Part shown: positions 15,603-19,663 of the stretch, one piece after another
Layout of the letters: the number at the start of each line of letters is the position of its first letter
How positions within the stretch are numbered: position 1 is the first letter of the stretch
The notes under the pieces: generated by a model
The model's database searches: none
What the model saw: only the letters and a program-made list of their open reading frames with translations
Told to the model about the DNA's origin: nothing
Position numbers and translations under genes: made by a program
Source of the DNA: Cyanobacteria bacterium UBA2855
GTDB lineage: Bacteria; Cyanobacteriota; Vampirovibrionia; Gastranaerophilales; Gastranaerophilaceae
Direction: 5' to 3'
Assembly (NCBI GenBank): GCA_002350725.1
Contig: DEFJ01000004.1
Location: 1 to 19,663 of the forward strand
Length of the DNA: 19,663 nucleotides

Positions 15603-15842
15603 ATGCTTGAACTATATTATTCTGAAACTTGTCCGTATTGCAAAAAGGTTATAAGTAACTTTGATAATCAAAAGATTATATACAAACCTATGGATGTCAC
15701 ATTACGAGAAAACTACGAAAGATTACTTGGACTAGGACACATGTCTCAAGTACCGTTTTTATATGATACGGATAAAGATGTAAAAATGTACGAATCTGAC
15801 AAAATTATAGAATACGTGGAGAAAAATTACCGTGCAGCATAA
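15603..15842 (+). CDS. Glutaredoxin-like thiol oxidoreductase
   Basis: A 79-aa thioredoxin-fold protein. It starts with a beta strand leading into the dithiol active site C10-P-Y-C13, the classic glutaredoxin CPYC. The cis-proline of the fold is P51 in SQVPFLYD, and the C-terminal YESDKIIEYVEKNY resembles glutaredoxins and the N-terminal domain of glutathione transferases. It probably reduces disulfides or mixed disulfides in the cytoplasm; whether the donor is glutathione or another thiol is unknown. A very strong SD (AAGGAGG) precedes the ATG. Its last 11 nt overlap the start of the Hcp-like gene, suggesting the two products work together. Confidence 0.88.
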   Translation: MLELYYSETCPYCKKVISNFDNQKIIYKPMDVTLRENYERLLGLGHMSQVPFLYDTDKDVKMYESDKIIEYVEKNYRAA

Positions 15843-17406
15843 TAATTTCAACAATTTTGAATATGATGAATGTTCCGCAAGAGGAGCATGTTCGGTCCCT
15901 CCAAGTTTAAGCGCTATTCAAGAAGTTTTAAGAGTAGCACTAAAAGAATGTGCCTTTTATATTGGAAAACTTAAATCCGCAGACATTGATACAATTGAAG
16001 CTGAAAAAATTATCATAGGTATTATTGCAAATACAGTGTCTACAACGGCATATCCTGAGGAGCAGGTTCTCGGACTAATTAAAGCTTCGTATGCAACACT
16101 AACAAACATTAGAGAAATGTATTTGGAAAACCTTGGGGAACAAGGTTCAGACGATATTGATACACCCGAAATTTTAAGGCTTACACCTGACCTAAACTTG
16201 AACGACATCCTTCTATTGGGAGAAAAATTCATACAACAACGGAACAAAAATATTATTTCTGAACGTAAAAATTACATAGATTTAATAATTATTTTAATTA
16301 TAAATTTATCAGTTAAATTCTCTCAACTATGTGAATATGATATTTTAGATAAGTTATCAGCCGAAAAAATAATAGACGCATTGAATATCCTTAACCGAAC
16401 ACAAATATCCTTAAGTAAATATGAAAATATACTGACGGATTTAACTCTTTTAGACCAAAACCTAAAACACAAGTTATATCTTATATATAAAGAAAAATTT
16501 GGAGAAATATCGAATAATAAAGTTTCTCACTCAACAGATAAAGGTAAAGCAATCTTGGTATCCGGCTCAAGTTTATATGATTTGAAGCTTCTGCTAGACG
16601 CTGCAAAAGAAACGGATATTGACATATACACCCACGATGATTTAATTATTGCACACGCATTTGCCGCTTTTACCGAATATAAAAATCTAAAGGGGCACTT
16701 TGGAACATGTAATGAAAAATGCATACTTGATTTTGCAACATTTCCTGGAGCCATTTTATTAACCGAAAACTCTAATATAAACACCGAATATTTATACAGA
16801 GGCAGATTATTTACAACATCTAATATCATCCCAAGAGGTGTAGTCGGCATTAAAAATCACGATTACGCACCACTGATTAATTCCGCAACAGAAGCAAAAG
16901 GTTTTGCAAAGGGACAACAAAAAAATAACTCTTTCATAGGCTTTAATCAAAAAATATTGATTGAAAATTTAAATGAAATAACTTCTAAATTTAACACAGG
17001 AGAAATTATTCGATTAATTATAGACATAGGAGAAGATAACACTAATAATATTAAGAGAATTAAAAAAATATTATCTGATAATGACTTTTTAATAGAATTT
17101 AGTCCTAATATAGACGATAAAAACAGTTTACACATTAATATTTCTAATAATATACCTCTAAGAAATGAAATCTTAAGACATATTTTGAACAAGATAAATA
17201 TTTCCTCAGAGAATTTATTTTTTGTTTATGCAAAAAGTAACATTTCAGATGTGCCTGATTTAATTAATCTAAAAAAATCGGGCGCAAAAAATGTATTAGT
17301 CGGACAATTCTTGCCAAATATCATAAATCCGCAGTTACAAAAATTTTTACAAAAATTCTACGGAATAAAACTCTTAACAACTCCTGAAAAAGATTTTGAA
17401 ATCTAA
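15832..17406 (+). CDS. Hcp-like protein lacking iron-sulfur cluster ligands
   Basis: A 524-aa homologue of hybrid-cluster protein (Hcp; NO/hydroxylamine reductase). Similarity is clear at the N-terminus (CSARGAC against CTVKGMC), in residues 239-345 (ILVSGSSLYDL, IYTHDDL, FPGAILLTENS, RLFTTS) and at the end (SGAKNVLVGQFLPNII). Compared from memory with Desulfovibrio Hcp, the hybrid-cluster ligands are changed: His244 to S246, Glu268 to D270, Cys312 to S314, Cys406 to E401, Cys434 to P425. Cys459, Glu494 and Lys496 are also absent. Of four N-terminal cluster cysteines only C14 and C20 remain. The frame is uninterrupted. The start is GTG at 15832, with GGAG 10 nt upstream, inside the glutaredoxin gene. 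It is probably a non-enzymatic or repurposed Hcp; function unknown. Confidence 0.8.
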   Translation: MQHNNFNNFEYDECSARGACSVPPSLSAIQEVLRVALKECAFYIGKLKSADIDTIEAEKIIIGIIANTVSTTAYPEEQVLGLIKASYATLTNIREMYLENLGEQGSDDIDTPEILRLTPDLNLNDILLLGEKFIQQRNKNIISERKNYIDLIIILIINLSVKFSQLCEYDILDKLSAEKIIDALNILNRTQISLSKYENILTDLTLLDQNLKHKLYLIYKEKFGEISNNKVSHSTDKGKAILVSGSSLYDLKLLLDAAKETDIDIYTHDDLIIAHAFAAFTEYKNLKGHFGTCNEKCILDFATFPGAILLTENSNINTEYLYRGRLFTTSNIIPRGVVGIKNHDYAPLINSATEAKGFAKGQQKNNSFIGFNQKILIENLNEITSKFNTGEIIRLIIDIGEDNTNNIKRIKKILSDNDFLIEFSPNIDDKNSLHINISNNIPLRNEILRHILNKINISSENLFFVYAKSNISDVPDLINLKKSGAKNVLVGQFLPNIINPQLQKFLQKFYGIKLLTTPEKDFEI

Positions 17407-17418
17407 TAAACGCACATA

Positions 17419-17450
17419 AAAAGACCTCCCTTAACAAAGGGAGGTCTTTT
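17419..17450. terminator. Bidirectional terminator between the Hcp-like gene and rpsG
   Basis: A perfect 12-bp stem (17419-17430 with 17439-17450) with 8-nt loop has A-rich sequence on its left and T-rich on its right, so it can stop transcription from both sides. It lies 12 nt after the Hcp-like stop and 9 nt after the rpsG stop. Confidence 0.92.
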
Positions 17451-17459
17451 AGTTTTAAA

Positions 17460-17930
17460 TTAGTATCTGTAATGAGCAAAAGCTTTATTTGCTTCAGCCA
17501 TTTTATGGGTATCTTCACGTTTTTTGCAAGCAGCACCAACACCGTTTGATGCATCGATAATTTCATTTGTCAATTTATCGATAAATGACTTGCCGCCGCG
17601 TTTCTTAGCTGATTCAATCAACCAAGAAGAAGCTAGAGCAAAACCTCTGTCTGCTTTAACTTCAATAGGTACCTGATAAGTAGAACCACCTATACGACGA
17701 GCTTTAACTTCCAATAAAGGAGTCGCATTAGACATAGCTTTCTGGAAGATATCCAAAGCTTTTTCGTTAGTTCTTTCTTCAATTTTAGTCAATGTTGCAT
17801 AAAAAATCTTTTCTGCTAAAGATTTTTTACCTCTTCTCATAATTCTGTTAATGAATTTTGAGATATCAACACTATTATATACCGGATCTGCTAAAGGTAT
17901 TCTTTTCGCAGGTTTAGAACGTCTTGACAT
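17460..17930 (-). CDS. rpsG: Ribosomal protein S7
   Basis: A 156-aa small-subunit protein that nucleates assembly of the 16S rRNA 3' major domain (head) and lies near the exit site. The sequence is canonical: basic N-terminus MSRRSKPAKR, then DPVYNS, FINRIMRRGKKSLAEKI, MSNATPLLEVKARRIGG, YQVPIEV and C-terminal KMAEANKAFAHYRY. The ATG overlaps the rpsL stop by one base (TAATG) and has an SD (AAGGAGGT) within the end of rpsL, so it is translationally coupled. No fusA or tuf follows; a terminator lies 9 nt after the stop. Confidence 0.98.
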   Translation of the reverse strand: MSRRSKPAKRIPLADPVYNSVDISKFINRIMRRGKKSLAEKIFYATLTKIEERTNEKALDIFQKAMSNATPLLEVKARRIGGSTYQVPIEVKADRGFALASSWLIESAKKRGGKSFIDKLTNEIIDASNGVGAACKKREDTHKMAEANKAFAHYRY

Positions 17931-18316
17931 TACTTCTTACCTCCTTTTTTATCTCTTTTAGCACCATATTTAGAACGGGATTGCATTCTGTTTGCAACAC
18001 CTGCTGTATCTAAGGTACCACGAACGATATGGTAACGAACACCCGGAAGGTCTTTAACCCTGCCGCCTCTAATAAGAACAACACTGTGTTCCTGAAGGTT
18101 GTGACCGATACCCGGAATATATGAAGTAACTTCAAATCCGTTTGTCAATCTGACTCTGGCTACTTTTCTAAGTGCTGAGTTCGGTTTTTTAGGGGTTGTA
18201 GTGTAAACCCTTGTACAAACTCCACGTCTTTGAGGACAATTCATCAAAGCTGGAGATTTTGTTTTGTCTGTTAGTTTTTTACGTTCTGAACGTACTAACT
18301 GATTAATTGTAGGCAT
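17930..18316 (-). CDS. rpsL: Ribosomal protein S12
   Basis: A 128-aa decoding-centre protein of the small subunit. Hallmarks are the N-terminal MPTINQLVRSERK, the CPQRRGVCTRVYTTTPKKPNSALRK loop (described here in parts: CPQRRGVC, then TPKKPNSALRK), and the segments GHNLQEHSVVLIRGG and DLPGVRYHIVRGT. The lysines of the PKKPNSALRK loop and the DLPGVRYH loop are wild-type in form, so no streptomycin-resistance substitution is apparent. An SD (AAAGGAG) lies about 7 nt upstream. It is the first gene of a two-gene unit with rpsG and is preceded by a leader of about 200 nt. Confidence 0.98.
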   Translation of the reverse strand: MPTINQLVRSERKKLTDKTKSPALMNCPQRRGVCTRVYTTTPKKPNSALRKVARVRLTNGFEVTSYIPGIGHNLQEHSVVLIRGGRVKDLPGVRYHIVRGTLDTAGVANRMQSRSKYGAKRDKKGGKK

Positions 18317-18516
18317 TTTTTTCTCCTTTTAATTTGTTCCACCTTGATAAAGACCATAATCTAAAACCCTTACGCATTCTGATTATGACCGGAACTGCCG
18401 AACTGCAATATACAAGCTTTATCTAAAACCCTTTTAAATACTGCAGCACCTACGTTCCTGCTTTATCATATTTGTAACCTGTTGAAAATTCAGCACGAAA
18501 ATTCCGACAAGTGTAC
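18317..18516 (-). promoter_or_regulatory. rpsL leader with 13-nt direct repeats
   Basis: The likely transcript start (about 18516) lies 200 nt before the rpsL ATG, a long leader for this genome. On the plus strand ATCTAAAACCCTT occurs at 18359-18371 and again at 18421-18433, exactly 62 nt apart. A short tandem GGCAGTTC-like motif lies between (about 18391-18406). No known ribosomal-protein leader motif is recognised. Confidence 0.5.
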
Positions 18517-18522
18517 ATAGTC

Positions 18523-18551
18523 ATTACACCCCAAGCACACTGCTTTGTCAA
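18523..18551 (-). promoter_or_regulatory. Strong sigma-70-type promoter of rpsL-rpsG
   Basis: On the minus strand a perfect -35 TTGACA (18546-18551) and -10 TGTAAT (18523-18528) are separated by exactly 17 nt. This is the best housekeeping promoter in the window and suits a ribosomal-protein operon. Confidence 0.8.
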
Positions 18552-18574
18552 GCTATGTTAAATATTGTTACTAA

Positions 18575-19663
18575 TTATTCTTCAATCATCGCCATATATC
18601 TTGCAATATTGCGAGATTTTGTACTGTTCAGAGATTTTATAACAGTCTTTTGTTTAGTTGTATTTACACCGGAATTGTTATTTGGCAATGAACTTATTTT
18701 TTGTTCTGATTTTGTTTTCTCTACGCTCTTTTCTGATTTTTTCGAAGAACCTAATGCCCATCTGAAGCCGGCTGTAAGTGCAACACCGTTTCTTCCGCCG
18801 TTACGTACCATTGCCTGAGCATAGCCGCTAAATTTTTCGCCAATGTGTTTTTGTACACCAACACCGTATTCTACGTACGGTTTTGTATATGTATTTGGAA
18901 GTTTTACTCCGTTTGCCGTTACGTGTGAATTATTCATTACATTCCATACCATCCCGACATTAAAGTACGGTTGCCATCCGTGGTTCAAGTTTGCTATAAA
19001 TCTTATTGTCGGATTTATTTGGATTGTATGCAAAGGATCTGAATTTATTCTTACTCCTGCTGCGTTTGTATAATCTAAAGTTTTTACCATTGAATAATTC
19101 AACATCAAGTTTGGCTGAATTACAAATTTTCCTTCTTTAAATTCGAAGTTATATCCGGTCTTACTTGCGATACCGCCCATTATGCTTGTCATTTCATCTT
19201 TACCGTACATTGTATTTGCTTGTGCAAATCCTGCACCTGCTTGGGCTGTTATTGCGGTAAAGAAATTGTTCTTATAGAATGTTTCGGTTACACCAAGCAT
19301 TCCGCCGTTTGTAGTCATGTCTACGTCGTTATAGTCGATTGATGAACCGTTATAACCGATGTACAATGTTCCGACATTTGTCCAGCCGTTTCTCAGTTTT
19401 CTAAATTCGCTATCACCGCCGATTATTGTCCCATATGATATCATATCGACTTTAGGTCCGTCGTGTAAGTTCAATTTCTCGAATGATGTATACGGTTTTA
19501 CCCATATTGCTTTATTTGTATGGTCAAGTTCTAAGTCTTTATTTAGGTCGATATTGTTATTGAAATCGGTAGATAAAGCAATCTCATTACCTTTAATCTT
19601 TGCTTGTCTTACACTTGCCGGCATAGTTGTAAATGAATATGCGTGTTCAAATGCGTAATTGAA
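18575..19663 (-). CDS. Autotransporter C-terminal beta-barrel (5' end outside window)
   Basis: Partial gene: the frame stays open to the window edge, where it reads FNYAFEHAYSFTT before the first internal Met (19622-19624). The visible part is an autotransporter barrel translocator. IWVKPYTSFEKLNL begins the barrel, then come alternating amphipathic strands (TLYIGYNGSS, FFTAITAQAGAGF, PYFNVGMVWNVM, VEYGVGVQKHIGEKFSGYAQ), ending in GVALTAGFRWAL. Such barrels insert in the outer membrane and export or anchor the upstream passenger domain. Unusually, the barrel is followed by a 58-residue Lys/Ser/Asn-rich tail (18575-18751). No terminator is seen between its stop and the rpsL promoter 24 nt away. 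Confidence 0.88.
   Translation of the reverse strand, partial: FNYAFEHAYSFTTMPASVRQAKIKGNEIALSTDFNNNIDLNKDLELDHTNKAIWVKPYTSFEKLNLHDGPKVDMISYGTIIGGDSEFRKLRNGWTNVGTLYIGYNGSSIDYNDVDMTTNGGMLGVTETFYKNNFFTAITAQAGAGFAQANTMYGKDEMTSIMGGIASKTGYNFEFKEGKFVIQPNLMLNYSMVKTLDYTNAAGVRINSDPLHTIQINPTIRFIANLNHGWQPYFNVGMVWNVMNNSHVTANGVKLPNTYTKPYVEYGVGVQKHIGEKFSGYAQAMVRNGGRNGVALTAGFRWALGSSKKSEKSVEKTKSEQKISSLPNNNSGVNTTKQKTVIKSLNSTKSRNIARYMAMIEE

Noticed and set aside
15832..17406. Annotating this gene simply as hydroxylamine reductase (hcp)
   Set aside because: The residues that hold the hybrid cluster are replaced, so the usual activity should not be assigned even though homology is clear.
15832..17406. Calling the Hcp-like gene a pseudogene
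   Set aside because: There is no frameshift or internal stop over 524 codons, and it has a start with SD and a dedicated terminator. Loss of ligands alone does not show decay.

Overview
This AT-rich window reads as chromosome from a Gram-negative-type (diderm) anaerobe. It carries an autotransporter beta-barrel, a filamentous-hemagglutinin/LktA-like exported adhesin, a murein-recycling kinase (anmK), and a rubrerythrin but no obvious aerobic functions. This combination, with tandem WYL regulators and Asn/Gly-rich adhesins, best fits a gut Gastranaerophilales (Melainabacteria/Vampirovibrionia) genome. That is an inference from gene style, not from a marker comparison; Elusimicrobia or a fusobacterium are less likely alternatives.

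Layout. 1-372: non-coding, with three inverted repeats including a perfect 19-bp hairpin. 373-1834 (+): an unrecognised 80-aa protein, the Maf nucleotide pyrophosphatase and a reverse rubrerythrin, ended by a strong terminator. 1955-5473 (-): a 1172-aa repetitive secreted adhesin with its own terminator. 5474-5912: a divergent AT-rich intergenic region. 5913-8837 (+): a Gfo/Idh/MocA oxidoreductase, a short GNRA-capped hairpin repeat, then a tight cluster pgsA-trmL-nnrD (1-nt gap, then 11-nt overlap). 8838-9116 (-): a small unknown protein whose stop codon abuts that of nnrD. 9241-10377 (-): anmK. 10378-10982: about 600 nt of non-coding, strand-asymmetric sequence. 10983-14648 (+): two overlapping WYL-type regulators (PafB/PafC-like layout) and then argS. 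14811-15464 (+): a single-pass membrane protein with an AMIN-like exported domain. 15603-17406 (+): a glutaredoxin-like protein overlapping a long gene derived from the hybrid-cluster protein (Hcp). 17460-18316 (-): rpsG and rpsL, with a clear sigma-70-type promoter and a leader of about 200 nt. 18575-19663 (-): the C-terminal part of an autotransporter, cut by the window edge.

The most interesting item is the Hcp homologue at 15832-17406. Its fold-level similarity to Hcp is clear over the C-terminal half and at the N-terminus. However, compared from memory with Desulfovibrio Hcp, essentially every ligand of the hybrid iron-sulfur cluster is replaced, and two of the four cysteines of the N-terminal cluster are missing. 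The frame is intact, so this looks like a retained pseudoenzyme or repurposed scaffold, coupled to a glutaredoxin. Other points of note are a regular 70-72-residue three-rung super-repeat in the adhesin, a 58-residue charged tail after the autotransporter barrel, a 13-nt direct repeat in the rpsL leader, and an rpsL-rpsG pair without fusA/tuf. I saw no tRNA, rRNA, CRISPR array, insertion sequence or phage gene.
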